A stretch of DNA of 64,000 nt from Lytechinus variegatus. Lineage: Eukaryota; Echinodermata; Echinoidea; Temnopleuroida; Toxopneustidae. Below the pieces are notes generated by a model that was given only the letters and a program-made list of their open reading frames with translations, was not told the origin of the DNA and did no database searches. Positions 1 to 12,436 of the stretch are shown piece by piece. Each line of letters starts with the position of its first letter. The stretch's first letter is position 1. The stretch covers positions 24,938,894 through 25,002,893 of the forward strand of contig NC_054754.1 in NCBI RefSeq assembly GCF_018143015.1, read 5' to 3'. The position numbers and the translations under genes were made by a program.

Positions 1-883
1 CGTGTCCAAGGCATACGTCAGTCCCCAATATACAACGGACTGATCAAACTGATCCACAATGCCACCCCCCTCTCTTTTCACCCTCGCTCTCTCTCTCTCC
101 CTCCATCCACCTCGATTTTTGACCACTCCTCATTCTATCTGTCTATCCATATTGAAATTAATATAGGCCTAATGTTAATTTTATAATAATCATGTTGATA
201 ATGATGATGATGACAATAATAATGATAACAATAATAAAAATTACATCTATACTACTACTAATAACAATATTAAGTAATTGTTATTATCACTACTGTAAGG
301 GAATATGACTTATGAAGGACTGCGTGCTATAACAATTCATGTTGATTAAAAAACACCCCCCCCCCAAAAAAAAAAATCAATGACGATTGTGAAATCCCTG
401 AAGTGTACCTCGGCCTCTCATAATACTGATTAGCAATTAGGTCTTCAACTTTAACCTAGACTTTGAGCATCCGAAAAGCTAGCGGTATATGCTTACTAGT
501 GTATTTAAAATTATTTCTACGGAGCGAGAATGCACGTTACGAGGCTTCCATGTACCATGGCAACGAATAAATATTACCGTCAAAAGCCTCGAGTACTCGA
601 TCGTGCATTTTCCTCCCAATTAAGAGGGTGCATGGGTGACATTTTGTGCTTCGATTGATGCGTGCTAATGATTTTTTTTTGTAGGGAGATGAGAAGGGAT
701 GAGAGTGAAACAGACTCGGAGAGGGGCAAGAGTATATAAGAGAGAGAGAGAGGGAGACGGGGGGGGGGGTGAGAGACTGGGCGGAGGGAGAGAGGGAGGG
801 GGAGATGGGGAGGGAGTACTGCAATCATAAGATTATCTATTCAAATTGAATAAAAATAATGTCACATCAGAAGCAAGGACATT
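1..883. other. gene-free AT-rich flank with simple repeats
   Basis: I see no coding exon here. The stretch holds short trinucleotide-like runs (ATG/AAT, about 195-285), a C-run followed by an A-run near 353-376, and a purine-rich GA/G tract at about 700-818. Long open frames across the purine tract are low-complexity artefacts. Confidence 0.6.
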
Positions 884-1425
884 TTAAGGTCAAGTCCACC
901 CCAGAAAAAATTGAATTGATCAATAAGAGAAAAATCAAACAATAAGAGAAAAATCAAACAAGAATAACGTTGAAAGTTTCATCAAAATCGGTTGTAAAAT
1001 AAGAAAGTTATGACATGTTAAAGTTTCGCTTATTTTTCACAAAACAGTTATATGCACAACTCAGTGATGAAAATGAGAGAGTCGACGATGTCACTCATTC
1101 ACTAGTTCTTTTGTTTTTAAAACTTCTTTGAATTATACAAAATTTCAATTTTCACCGATGTGACTATAAGGACCCTATTGGTTGAACCACAAATTGTTAA
1201 AACAATGGTAATTCCATATGTTCTGGGAGAAATAAAACTTTGTTTCTCATGACAAAGGGGAGAAAATTGAAATATTTCAAATAATAAATACAAAATAAAT
1301 AGTGAGTAGGTGATATCATCAGTCTCCTCATTTGCATACCGACCAGGATGTACATATCTGTTTTGGGAAATTAAGCGAAAATTTAAAATGTCATAACTTT
1401 CTTATTTTACATGTACTTGTACTTT
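884..1425. repeat. TTAA-flanked foldback MITE, family A (right end truncated)
   Basis: The element starts just after TTAA (884-887) with GGTCAAGTCCACCCC. The inner part of the left arm (ATCAAAATCGGTTGTAAAATAAGAAAG, about 980) reappears inverted at about 1380-1412. The right terminus is missing. A full copy of the same family lies at 63231-63810. Confidence 0.75.
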
Positions 1426-1758
1426 AATAGAAATTCTATGTTATCATGCTAAATCTAAAACTAAAAAGCATTTAACACTTTAAAGAGTAGAAATCATAAC
1501 AAGGGCACAACAGTCACTGTTGTGTTAGCATTAATTCGAATAATGAAAGTGAAATTCAACGTATCTTACCAATACGGAATACTATTACGAACATTATAAT
1601 AAGAAAAGATAATGGCATTTCGTTATTATGGAATTGAAAAAAGAGGGAAATTTGATAAAAGGGAATAAAGAGGAGAGAAGAGCATAAAGACGAAGTGTTT
1701 TCGATCTTTTCATTCTAAAATGCCCCTATTATTCAATGGAGAAAAAAAACATGCCCAA

Positions 1759-2171
1759 CACTCTAAAAAAAATATTGGGTAAAATTTTTACCATCACGAG
1801 TGTATGTGTCCAACCAATTTCGGGCAGTATTTTACCCAATGTGGGAATCACATTGCCCAGTAAGGTTCAGTTCAATTCAATTATTTTATTTCATTTCCAT
1901 TCAAAACATAATACAAAGTAATATAAAGCAATACAAATCAAGTGCAATTTTATAGAAGGGCATTCTTACTTCGTAAAACAGAAAAAAAACAGTATAATAT
2001 AGAGCATAAATGAAAATGGTTACAAAAAAGAAGCAATTACTTTAGAATGGGCAAAATTTTCATCACACTGGAATGAAATAATGAAATAAAAATGTTCATA
2101 AGAAATGCCCAATGTTGGTTGGACACATAATTAAGCTCATGGAGTACTTTTACCCCATATTTTTTAGAGTG
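1759..2171. repeat. MITE with CACTCTAA terminal inverted repeats, carrying a nested insertion
   Basis: The left end CACTCTAAAAAAAATATTGG and the right end (about 2147-2171, TTTTAC..TTTTTTAGAGTG) are inverted copies over about 25 bp. Inner motifs also mirror: GTGTCCAACCAA on the left and TTGGTTGGACAC on the right. About 1862-2040 looks like a nested minus-strand LINE 3' tail (TTCAATTCAATTATTTTATT), resembling 32670-32815. Confidence 0.65.
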
Positions 2172-2657
2172 CACCTTTAGGACGTTTACCATGCACCCCC
2201 GTCGAAAATGATGGCACCCCCCTAATGACAACTTGAGAGATCAGAAGAAAATCTAACGGGGCCATTTTTTTAATTTAATAATTGGGAACATGTGGGGGTA
2301 TTTGAAAAATCCATTCAAGTTTTAGGGTAGGATTATGCTTCTTTTACAAGCAGTTTTCATCAAACCCACATGCACAAAATCAAGATTAAATTAATAAAGT
2401 CGCAAGCGATATTTCATGAATTTCGCGAGTGCAATTTTGGCGAAATAATAACAAAATGTTAATGTGCAGTATGTATATAACGTTTAATAAAAAAGGAACA
2501 AGATTTTCTAACTCTAAAAATACCCTGTTTAAAAGAGTGAAATTTTGTTAAACCTTGGTCAAGTTGCCTTTCGATCCGGTTTCGATCCCAAGATAAGCTA
2601 TGGTGCGCAGACATCAGAAGCAGTCTCCCCATATAGCTGGCCCATGCAATAATGGTG

Positions 2658-2850
2658 TGGGCACCTGGGGAAGGGGGGGGGGGGCATGGATTGCATTTTG
2701 TCTCCGTCAGGAGCGTTGCCAGCCCACCCGTTGCCCCCAATAATAAATTAAAACTGACAGTAATGGGCACCAGTGGCAGCACCAGGGGGAGGAGGGGGGG
2801 GCATGGGTTGCATTTTGTCTCCATCGGGAGCGTTACCAGCCCACCCGTTG
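2658..2850. repeat. two-copy tandem repeat, period about 117 bp, with G-runs
   Basis: A block containing CATGGATTGCATTTTGTCTCC at 2685 recurs as CATGGGTTGCATTTTGTCTCC at 2802. Both copies are followed by GAGCGTT.CCAGCCCACCCG and preceded by long G-runs. The open frames here are low-complexity artefacts. Confidence 0.8.
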
Positions 2851-3059
2851 CCCCCCCCCCCAAAAAAAAAAAAATGAAAACTGAAAAAAATATGTACATA
2901 GTAAATTCATGAGCAACCTCCTCGAGTTGTGAAGTGCTCCAAAACAGCATTTTTCATTCTTCAATGATTTTTAAAACTTTCTCATCCGGTCATATTTTTT
3001 AGTATATCTACAAGGCTAGTATATTCTTGTAAAAATGCACACAATGATACTGTAGGATG

Positions 3060-3286
3060 GTTATTTTGCCCTTTTCCTATTTTGTTTATTTCCTTTGACT
3101 TGTGTTTTCTTCAGCTGTTTTACATTTCTATTTCAGTTCATTTGCATTTCTTAATTTCAGCACTGCCGTTGCAGTCGAACTTAGGTTATATGAGTTAATG
3201 ATATTCAATTATCATTCATTCATTCTAGGCTTTTCTCTTCTTCATTCCTTCCCTATTCTCTCTTCAGGTGTTCCACTCATTACATC
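3060..3286 (+). repeat. left part of a dispersed repeat, interrupted at 3286
   Basis: The segment matches, in reverse complement, the repeat at about 49390-49640. Shared motifs include GAACTTAGG.TA.ATGAGTT and TTCCACTCATT. The matching continuation is found only at 12437, so the repeat was split by the insertion at 3287-12436. Confidence 0.7.
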
Positions 3287-3564
3287 CATTGGCGGTGGAA
3301 GCCAACAAAATTGGGGGGGGGGGGGGGTCCACCTTAAATTTTTGGATGGACACAGGTACAAAAATTGACAAGCAAAAAAAAACTTTTCTTCCACAGAAAT
3401 TTTAGGGGGTCCACCTGAATTTAGGGACGCAGGAAACTCCCGGATGTACTAGAGGACGCACACGCACGGCAAATCTCCCGAATCTAAACTGACAAAACTC
3501 ATATTTTCGTTGATTTTGCATTTGATATCTTCTACTTGGAGGTCAGACCTGATAATTACTTACC

Positions 3565-4497
3565 ATGAATGTCATCACACGTCAGAAAAAGAAGGAAATC
3601 AGTGGAGAAAAGGACATACATTCCTCGGTTTTAAAGCCAAGGGAGAGCCTGGGTGTGGCAGCCGCAGCGCAGAGTAACGATGTACCGTCTCTATACGCCA
3701 GCGCCCCGATCCTCGGGCAAGCTACGGGCGCACCCGACAAGGCAGCGGAGATCACTGAAATCAAGGATATGATACGTGCGTTGACAACCCAAATGAATAG
3801 CAAGTTTGACCAGATTCTGACGGATTTGACTCGATTAACAACAAGCCTAACTGAAACAAAAGAAAAAGTTGAAATGCTTGAATCATGTGTGTCAGATTCC
3901 TCGTCGAGAATATCGAACATTGAGAAAGTCCAGATACCCAGGGTACAGAACGACATCCAGAAGATGCGTGAAGACATGGAGGAAAAGTGTCTTCTTCTTG
4001 AGATCCACGACAGAAAGGCAAACCTTCTCCTGTATGGTGTTCAACAGTCACCCAACGAAGATGTCTACCAGAAGGCAAGTGAGGTCTTCTCCAGCTTTCT
4101 TGGAATCCCCGCGGCAGACGCTTCGAAGATACCACTCGCCAACGCACACCGCCTCCCAAGCAGAATTTCGCCAGTGACCAAGACCCCGCGACCTGAAGCA
4201 ATCATCGTCCGCTTCGCCCTGATGAAAGACCGCGACAGAATCCTTCGTGCCTATGAGAATCCAGGACGTCAGCGTCTTCCTGTTGATTCACCTTTCGCCA
4301 AAGTTTCAATCAGGAGTGATCTCCCTCCGAGTATGAAGCGAGAGCGAAGCAAGTTAGCATCACAAGCATATAACCTGAGAAAATCTCAACAAATGCAAAC
4401 CAGAATCAAAGTGATAGGAGCAAAAGTTATTCTACAAACCAGAAAAGCCTCTAGAAACAACGCATCAACCAGCGAATGGACCGTCTGGAGAGAGTAA
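3565..4497 (+). CDS. LINE ORF1 protein (L1 ORF1p-like: coiled coil plus RRM-like domain)
   Basis: The 310-residue open frame starts with ATG and is intact. Residues about 65-145 are rich in heptad-like Leu/Ile/Met (for example IRALTTQMNSKFDQILTDL), as in a trimerising coiled coil. From about residue 150, NLLLYGV and later AIIVRFALMKDRDRILRAYE resemble the RRM-like and C-terminal nucleic-acid-binding parts of L1-type ORF1p. Such proteins coat LINE RNA in the cytoplasm and act as nucleic-acid chaperones. The GC-richer codon use differs from the AT-rich ORF2 downstream, so the two ORFs may not belong to one element. The stop codon overlaps GTAAGT (4494-4499), a perfect splice-donor consensus. 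Confidence 0.75.
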   Translation: MNVITRQKKKEISGEKDIHSSVLKPRESLGVAAAAQSNDVPSLYASAPILGQATGAPDKAAEITEIKDMIRALTTQMNSKFDQILTDLTRLTTSLTETKEKVEMLESCVSDSSSRISNIEKVQIPRVQNDIQKMREDMEEKCLLLEIHDRKANLLLYGVQQSPNEDVYQKASEVFSSFLGIPAADASKIPLANAHRLPSRISPVTKTPRPEAIIVRFALMKDRDRILRAYENPGRQRLPVDSPFAKVSIRSDLPPSMKRERSKLASQAYNLRKSQQMQTRIKVIGAKVILQTRKASRNNASTSEWTVWRE

Positions 4498-7400
4498 GTT
4501 AATGCTACTATGTTTTCAAATGAAAATGAAGGAGATAAGGATACATCTAGGCTCATGCAATGTTCACTTATTTAGAAATGTTTCTGTTATCCAATGTTGC
4601 TAAAACCTAGAAGAATCATCTTGAAATGATGATGCTATTTCGCTTCTTTTTTTATATATAATCAGCTCAAGGTGATCTGGGAAATCACAAAGTCTTTCTA
4701 TAAACTACACCATTCTGTCTTAATTACTATATTGTTTAATTCATTGCATAAACAGTTGAAGTAGTATCTGAATGAAAAATCATATCATGTCCAATCTTGC
4801 TTCTTCGCTTGTGTCATGACAAGGTCATGTTATTCCATTTTTGTTGGATTATCAAGCAGCCAATGTGGCGAAATCTCAATTTTCCCATAACTCAATTTTA
4901 TACTACAATAGTACATTTTCATTCTTGTCAGTAAGCATGGTAAGCATGATAGGCAACACGAATATTTAGTCAAAAGCATCTTGATTATACTTGGTATCTG
5001 AAAGCATATCTGATGGCTACTTTTACATGTATTTTAATCTACGGAAGAAATTCTAACCAACTAAAACCTGACTTGATGCTGGATTATTTTCTCGACAGGT
5101 AACCCGGTAATCATGATAATTAGTATACATGGATTAGTATCGAATGAACATACAATAATGTCAATACTCAATCAGCATTGTATTTCATGCAGCCAGACTG
5201 ACAGATCTTAGGCAGATTTTGTATGCTTGTATTATGACTTGCATGAAACATGTGCCAGGCTAGACAATCTGTCATGTCTGCATAACACCCTCGTTGCAAC
5301 TGCTACATGCTTGTAGATATTTTAATATAAAGTTTTAAATAGCTTGCATTGTAATTTGATACCGAATTATACTTTACCAGACATGGCAATTTTTCTGCTT
5401 GCAATTGCATGCTTGTGAATAATTCTAATATAAACTTTACAAATAATACACGTTGAAGATAGCATGCATTCTAATGTGATACCGAAGTATACCCTGTTAT
5501 GATTCAGAATATCTTTTTCAGGTATGCAATTTTATCATACATCAACTATTATATTCACTGTACCAAAATTTGCTGAGGCTTGAAAAATTGTGTTTAGCAC
5601 GAGAAAAAAAAGGGAAAGAGAAGAAAAGTAACCACCAAATAAGCTTGTTGCAAGGAGGTAAGATTGAAAGAAAACGTTACATTCCCTATTCCTCTGCTAA
5701 AGCATCTACCACGTTTCAATGCCAATATTTATAACTTAATGTATTGGCAGACAAAGTCCTTTAAGCTGATAAACTTTATTGTGAGAAGTTACACATTCAT
5801 GTCCTCAGATTTTTATTTCATGTCTATATATGTGTATCCGACAATCTGGATATATGACAATAAAACTGATTTCTGAGGTGAATCGGTGTTTTCCTCTCTG
5901 CCATAACCACAGACACTGTCTGCTCGCAGATATGATGTCTTTTTTCTATATATATATATACCATTTATTACAAACATTAATCTTCCAATTCTTGAATGTC
6001 ATCTTTTTTTTCTAGAAACCAAAGCTCTCAGTATTCTACTAAAAGGTAATATATTACATGGTTTTGGACATGCCTAATATTCATGATATTAGCATGCAAG
6101 ATGGCAATACTTGCACATCCTAGAGCTTATTTATCTACCCAGCTCAGATACTGTAATTTTAAATTCTTTCATACCTTATTAATGAAATGAGATGATACCC
6201 TCTAAGGTCAACTAGCGTATGAGGTGAAAAAGTTTACCAACTTTTCTTACAATGAACTACTTCTATTGTATCTGCACGCAACACATGGCACAGTTTGTTT
6301 ATCATTGGCTTTACCCCCATTTTTTTTTTTTTTTTTTTTTTTTTTGCATTTTTGGCAATTTGTTAATAATGTGAGCCCGGTGTATACGATTGAATCATCT
6401 ATACAGATCCAAGGTCTTTACCAATTGGCATTATAGCCATGCTTTACTAATACGTCATTACTAGTGCGTTTTGGCTTACATTGTTATAACAACTACTTGG
6501 GTTCATACCAATAATTCTTAATAGGCAGAGCATATATTGATATTTGACTTCACCTGACAACACACTAGTAGTTCAGTGTTTTTCCCGTTTATTTTCCAAA
6601 TCTGTATATTTACAATATTGGTTATGCAAACTTGTATATCGCACTCTTGCGGATACCCCCCCCCCCCCACTATTACGTGTCTAAATTTCCTGAATGGCTC
6701 AATCTAACTCAGGAGTATTGCAAATTGAACGTGAACATTGCGAACAGTTCTCGACACACAACGCTTGATTCTCGATCAACGACCGAACGTGATTCACATC
6801 GACGTTAGTTCTATACATCTATAGTTGCATAACCAATGACAAATCGAACTTGGTGCTAGCAAATACTTTGTTTTCTTTTACTAAGAATTGCCCTTTCTTG
6901 TTTGCAACTTGTTAAGCCTTGCATCCTTGTGTAAAAAACATGTATCCATCCATCCATGTATGCAATTACTTGAGTTAAATCGCAATACATGCAGTCGAGT
7001 CAGCTGAATGCTTCCGTGTGCCCTTATTCTTTTTAGACAAACGGTTGCTAATGTAATTCATGAGATGCAGATGGTTTATTGGATGAATGAGCCAGTTCCC
7101 AATGATGCATTTTTTTCATTTTATTACAATGCTTACAATTTCGATAAACGAACTTTGAATCTATTATCGCTTTCACTATTCGTTTCTGTAGAGATAGCAA
7201 TTTTCTTTGGCATCTTTCCCTGCTCCAGATTCTCAAGCATGCATTGTGTCAGCTGCACATTCACCAATTGCCATTTTGCGTTATGTCAGTAGTAGCCTAT
7301 ATACTTAAAAAAAAAAAAAAAAAAAAAAAACTTCCAATCATTATTGATGTACTGATTTTTTACACTCATTCCTGACTAGTTGCAATTGCATACACTCTAA

Positions 7401-8642
7401 GAATTCTGATGTTGAATCAGCGTTAGAGGGGTTGGAGGGGTGCCGGCCTTTTCCAGATGTTGCGTCCACCCTTGTTTAAAGCTGAACCCAACAGTTTTGG
7501 GTTTTGGGTTGACGCAGCATTTGGAAGACGTCGTCGCTCCTCCGGCCTTTCAACTGTTAAGTTGGCGTTTTCTTTTTTTAGAGTGTAACGACGGAAAGAT
7601 TGATCTCGATCTTGCATAATATGATAGCAATCTGAAAGCCTTTAGTAACTGGATGAGACCCCTCCCCCCCGAAAACGAATCTGGTTTGAGTTACCATCGA
7701 TTTGGTGACATTGTATGAAAAAATACTTGTCAATTCACACGCTGTTCAAAACGTGTGAAAGTACTTTTTTGTGGGTCAGGTGGCACAGACTTTATATACC
7801 TTTGTTGCTGATGTTAACGTTTATACCAACACAACTTATTTTGGTCTCGCTCCACTGACATTTGTAAACAAATAGTTGCAATAACTGGAGTGCTTAACTT
7901 CATGTAATTATATATCTAACATAATAAGCCACAGATTGTTGAAAGAGGGTCATTTTTTATTAAATCAAAATCATAACTACCCAGTAAAAGCGCTGCCTTG
8001 ATTGATATCAAATATTGCGTATTTGCTATATGATCTTTTCATTGGTTGTTTCCTGTTGATAATATAAGAAAATAAACTTTGTTCTTCATGACTTCATACA
8101 CTTAAACGGTTTACCCTGTGGGGCTATTGTGGAGAACGTTTTACCTGTTTATGCAACTGGTTTTCAACTGTTCATCGAACATCTGCTAATTGATTGTTAT
8201 CGTTTTCATAAGGTATAATCAACGACTGTATAATTCCTAAGGGAGAAATGCAAATCATTCTTATTTCCCCCTTATCACGTGGATTGGTCTGTAGCATTCT
8301 CAGTTACATCCGTTTTTTATTTTTTTTTCTTCTTTAATTTTTTTTCTTCTTTAATTTTTTAATTATCTTGTTTTCTTTTCTTTCTTTTTTTTGTTTATTC
8401 TTTTATTATTATTATTTCATTCACATTGTACATTAGTAATGATCGTTCTCGTATTTAGTCTGGTTCGGTTATTTTTTGTCTCTTTTCCTCCCATTTTACT
8501 TGTCTTCATTCAAACTTGTATTGTCTTTTTCTCTTGCACAGCACACTCTCATTTTCGTTTCCAGCAACAGGAGCAGGAGCATGGCGGCGTGTCTACTCTT
8601 TTAGCGTATCTAGTGTAATTCTTCCCGGCTCCGACGTCTGAT
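4498..8642 (+). other. 4.1-kb non-coding interval between LINE ORF1 and ORF2
   Basis: No credible exon is seen. Contents include a degenerate internal repeat (GCTTGCATTGTAATTTGATACC at about 5342 against a similar block at about 5463), a C-run near 6656, a poly-T run near 6320, an A-run at about 7307-7330, a MITE at about 7391-7586 and T-rich sequence at about 8310-8410. Short open frames with hydrophobic translations (for example 8391-8618) follow the T-richness and are not supported as genes. Confidence 0.5.
7391..7586. repeat. short MITE with CACTCTAA / TTAGAGTG ends
   Basis: The left end ACACTCTAAGAA and the right end TTTTTTTAGAGTGT are inverted. The same terminal motif occurs in the element at 1759-2171. 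The interior is GC-rich and contains an imperfect palindrome (CCAGATGTTGCGTC / GACGCAGCATTTGG). Confidence 0.6.
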
Positions 8643-10052
8643 TTGTCTGACTTTCCATTCAGCTCGTTATGCAACGATGACCTGTTGTCCCTTTCATCAC
8701 AACACGGCGCTTCGTCAGAAAACCTCTATTTTGATACTTACATAAAAAACTACCTGAATGATAATACTGCTGATCTTAACTCAAACTTTGACCCAAATGA
8801 CCCATGTGGGCAGCTTATTACTTCACAGTATTTTACAGAACAACATTTTAAATCTTTAATTAATTCTAGCAGTCTTGAAGAAGATATTTTTCTTCTCCAT
8901 CTGAATATTCGTAGTGCCAATAAAAATTTCGATAAGCTAAAATTATTTCTTGATAGAAATCAGTTCCCGAAACATTCAATCATTGGATTAACTGAAACGT
9001 GGTTTTCGGAAAATCCTTGTTCTCTTTTTGCACTCTCCGATTTTAATCTAGTTGTTAATAACAGAACTCTTAGACCTGGTGGTGGTGTTGCACTTTATAT
9101 ACCCCAGCAATACGAATATAATCTTATAAATAATATGACTTTATCCAATGACGCTTTAGAATCACTCTTTGTTGAAATCATCAATCCAAAAGGAAAAAAT
9201 CTGATACTGGGAGTCTTATACCGACCTCCTAATTCAAATACTCGACATTTTCTGGAAACCCTCAATGACTTTTTACTCAATCCTTTTCTGAAAAACAAAG
9301 ATTGTTTTTTTATGGGGGATTTCAACATCAATTTAATGAATTGCAACAATAACAATATCTCGCAAGAGTTTCTCGAAATGTTTTTGACTAATTCTTTCTT
9401 ACCACTAATCACTAAACCAACGAGAGTGACTAACACTTCTGCAACTATTATAGATAATATTTTTAGTAATGTAAATTTTCCTACCCCCCAAGCTGGTATA
9501 GTTCTTAGTGATATTTCTGATCACTTTTCAATTTTTGCGAAGCTGTCTAAAAATAAACTTTTTAAGAATGAATCATATGATACTTCCTATCGTAAAATAA
9601 CCGATGATAACATTTCTCATTTAATTAATGATTTAGACAATACAGACTGGTCGACCATTTTTGACTCCACAGAGGTTGATGTAGCTTACGACATTTTTAT
9701 TACCAAATTAACATCTTGTCTAGACACCAATGTCCCTCTTATCACCCACCGAAAGTCAAATTATAAAAAAATCCCAATACATCCGTGGATCACTAAAGCT
9801 ATTTTACGATCTATTAATCGTAAAAATAATCTTTATTATAAATATATTTCTAAACCTAACGAAAACTCTCGTTCTAAGTACACTTGTTATAAAAACACCC
9901 TTACCACATTATTACGTATTGCCAAAAGGGAATACTACACTTCCCAATTGAACATTTACAAAAATGATATGAAAAATACTTGGAAGATTATTAATAATGT
10001 ACTGAACAAAAAGAAAAAAAAGCTCTACAATCACAAAAATAAAGTCAAATAA
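8643..10052 (+). pseudogene. LINE ORF2, 5' part: APE-type endonuclease (frameshifted into RT)
   Basis: The frame runs 469 codons from a non-ATG point; a TAA at 8616 precedes it and no in-frame ATG precedes the conserved part, so the true start is unclear. Endonuclease/exonuclease/phosphatase motifs appear in order: LHLNIRS, GLTETW, GVALYI, LGVLYRPPN, MGDFNINL, SATIIDNIF and SDISDH. This domain nicks target DNA to prime reverse transcription. The frame is lost in the A-rich run around 10010-10021 and the protein resumes one frame over (KSSTITKIKSNN...DDANKITGEF). That is consistent with a single-base slip in the homopolymer. Confidence 0.85.
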
Positions 10053-11714
10053 TACTATTACAGACGACGCTAATAAAATCACAGGAGAGTTTAATTCATA
10101 TTTTTCAAATGTTGGCAACAACTTGGCTAAAAATATACCTCGAACTAACAAATCCTTTTCTGATTTCCTTGACGACCCTAACCCCAATTCTATGTTTTTC
10201 AGCCCTACTAATTCTATGGAAATCATTAACATTGTTAGCAATCTACAGAATAAGAAAAGCCCGGGGTATGACGGTATACCAAACTTTCTTCTAAAAAAAA
10301 TCATTGCAGCCATCGTTGATCCATTGGTACATATTTTCAATATCTCTCTTACCACTGGACGGGTCCCCAATAAAATGAAAATCTCCAAAGTCATCCCACT
10401 GTTCAAAAAAGGTGATAGCCAACTCGTTTCTAACTATCGTCCAATATCCTTACTAACTTCACTATCTAAAATTCTAGAAAAACTGGTCCATACCAGAACT
10501 AGTGATTTCTTCAAATTACATAACATTTTTTCAAACTTCCAATTTGGATTTCGTAAAAATCACAGTACTTCCCATGCAATTTTGTCATTTATAAATAAAG
10601 TCACCACTTCCATCGATAATAGTTGTCATACTGTCGGTATCTTCCTGGACTTCTCCAAGGCCTTCGACACTATAAATCATGAAATTCTCCTTCATAAACT
10701 ATGTCATTATGGAGTTAGAGGGAAGGCCTTGGAGTGGTTCAGGAGTTACTTCACTGATAGGACCCAATTTGTATCAGTGAATAATTGCAATTCGACTACT
10801 CTTCCAATTACTTGCGGTGTCCCCCAGGGTAGCCTACTAGGCCCACTTCTTTTTATTACTTACATCAATGATATTAAAAATACATCAAATTTACTTTCAT
10901 TTATACTTTTTGCTGACGATTCAAATATTTTCTTTTCCCATGATGATATTAACCAACTCGTTAGAACCTTAAACTTTGAACTAACGAATGTTACAGATTG
11001 GATCAAGGCCAACAAACTTTCACTTAATCACCAGAAGACAAACTACATGCTTTTCAGTAATAAAGTCAATACTCTAACTGACAGGATTTTCTTTGATAAT
11101 TTTGTTCTTAATAATGTTTCCACTACTAGATTCTTGGGTGTCGTTATTGACGACAAATTATCCTGGAAGCCTCATATAGATAGTATATGTAAAACAATTT
11201 CTAGAAACATTGGAATTATTAATAAACTTAAACATTTTCTCCCTTCCCGCACTTTGTTAACATTATATTACACACTTATTCTACCATATATTAATTATGG
11301 AATTATTGCGTGGGGATGTGCAATACAAACACAAATAAATAGAATATTACTTCTCCAGAAAAAAGCTCTAAGAATAATTTTTCAAACACACTTTAGATCA
11401 CATACTGATATCTTATTTTTTGAAAATAACATTCTTAAAGTAAATGACATATATCTTTTCGAACTTAGTCAATTTATGTTTAAATTAAGCAGGGACGATC
11501 TCCCCGCCATTTTCTTTAATATGTTCCGTAAAAATGCTTCCGTACACAGCTACCCAACAAGGCAACGTCTATGTTATCATCTTCCTTTAACAAGAACTTT
11601 ATTTGCAAAAAACTCGTTTGTCTTCTCCGGCCTGACTATTGGAACTCTCTGCCTCAAGATTTCAAAGAATCCCCTAATGTTAATATTTTTAAACGCAAAC
11701 TGAAAAAATGTTAA
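10049..11714 (+). pseudogene. LINE ORF2, 3' part: reverse transcriptase
   Basis: RT motifs are in order: KKSPGYDGIPNFLLKK (finger), VIPLFKKGD...NYRPISLL, FGFRKNHSTSHA, FLDFSKAFDTINHEILL (palm A), GVPQGSLLGPLLF (motif B), FILFADDSNIFF (catalytic motif C, FADD), KTNYMLFS and TRFLGVVIDDKLSW (thumb). A second frameshift sits near 11615-11635. Downstream of it the typical CR1-type C-terminus (YWNSLPQDFKESPNV...) is read in another frame and ends at TAA 11712-11714. With the upstream shift this makes the copy defective. Confidence 0.85.
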
Positions 11715-12109
11715 TTCTAAAATATTCGTCGCAAACAGGTCAAGCTGAATAACTAAAATAACTAATTTAATCACACTCAACTTTTATGTATATGTGTTTA
11801 TATTATATACATATAGTCATGTATATTATTTGTTTTACATTCTTTTTTTCTTAAAACTGCAATTAGCCAAGTACCTGCTCCTGCTGCCTGCCATATTTCT
11901 TTTCTACTTAGTGTATTGCACTGCTCTGTCCCGTCTGTCCCCCCCCCCCTCACCTCCCCCTCTCTTAAAATATTGTATAACGTAAATATTTCTTTACATG
12001 ACCCATCAGTTACGTTTTTTCAAGTGCACAAAAATTGTATTTATTTTTAAACAAATTTATTATTACGAACCAATATTTATTTGTTGTAGTTTTATATTGA
12101 AACTAAGTT

Positions 12110-12155
12110 AGGGGCTTGCCTCCTGTACAAGCTTTGCTTTTTTCGGCAAGCCCCT
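12110..12155 (+). other. 3' UTR hairpin of the LINE
   Basis: AGGGGCTTGCC (12110-12120) and GGCAAGCCCCT (12145-12155) form a perfect 11-bp stem with a 24-nt loop, about 180 nt before the (TCAAA)n tail. Some LINE reverse transcriptases recognise 3' stem-loops in their own RNA; that role here is inferred. Confidence 0.7.
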
Positions 12156-12436
12156 CCGTTTTACTTTCAAATACAAATGTCATTTCAGATAAATTTATTT
12201 ACTCAATTGTGTTCTTTAAATTTATGATTATTTATGTATACATATTATATTTCGTAGTATTTTCGACCTTGTTTTGTTATGTTTATTATATTATTGCTAT
12301 GTTCATTATACTATTGTGAAACGGAAATAAATAAATCAAATCAAATCAAATCAAATCAAATTAACAAGCAAAAAAAGCAAAAAAAATGTTATCAACAAAA
12401 TATTTAGGGGGATAGGACCCCCCCGCTTCCGCCGCC

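Larger units (their letters stand above)
3430..12360 (+). mobile_element. non-LTR retrotransposon, CR1/Jockey-like, with ORF1p, APE endonuclease and RT, tail (TCAAA)n
   Basis: The span contains an ORF1p-type protein (3565-4497), an apurinic-type endonuclease (8643-10052) and a reverse transcriptase (about 10050-11714). A 3' UTR with an 11-bp perfect hairpin follows, then a short-period (TCAAA)n tail at about 12337-12360. The tail type and RT motifs point to the CR1/Jockey group rather than L1. At least two frameshifts make this copy non-autonomous. A 4.1-kb non-coding gap between ORF1 and the endonuclease is unusual, so the interval could be two neighbouring insertions. The exact 5' boundary is uncertain. 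Confidence 0.65.
3287..12436. mobile_element. hAT-like MITE split by a LINE insertion
   Basis: The left terminus is CATTGGCGGTGGAAGC (3287) and the right terminus is GCTTCCGCCGCCTATG (ending 12436). They are inverted repeats starting CA and ending TG. The 8-bp flanks ATTACATC and ATTTCATC look like a target-site duplication with one mismatch. Only about 220 bp is MITE (3287 to about 3430, and about 12361-12436); the rest is the LINE. A complete uninterrupted relative lies at 48538-48713. Confidence 0.65.

Noticed and set aside
2459..2950. 163-codon minus-strand frame
   Set aside because: It reads the 117-bp tandem duplication with its G-runs (internal repeat T-G-G-L-A-T-L-x-x-E-T-K) and has no start context or domain.
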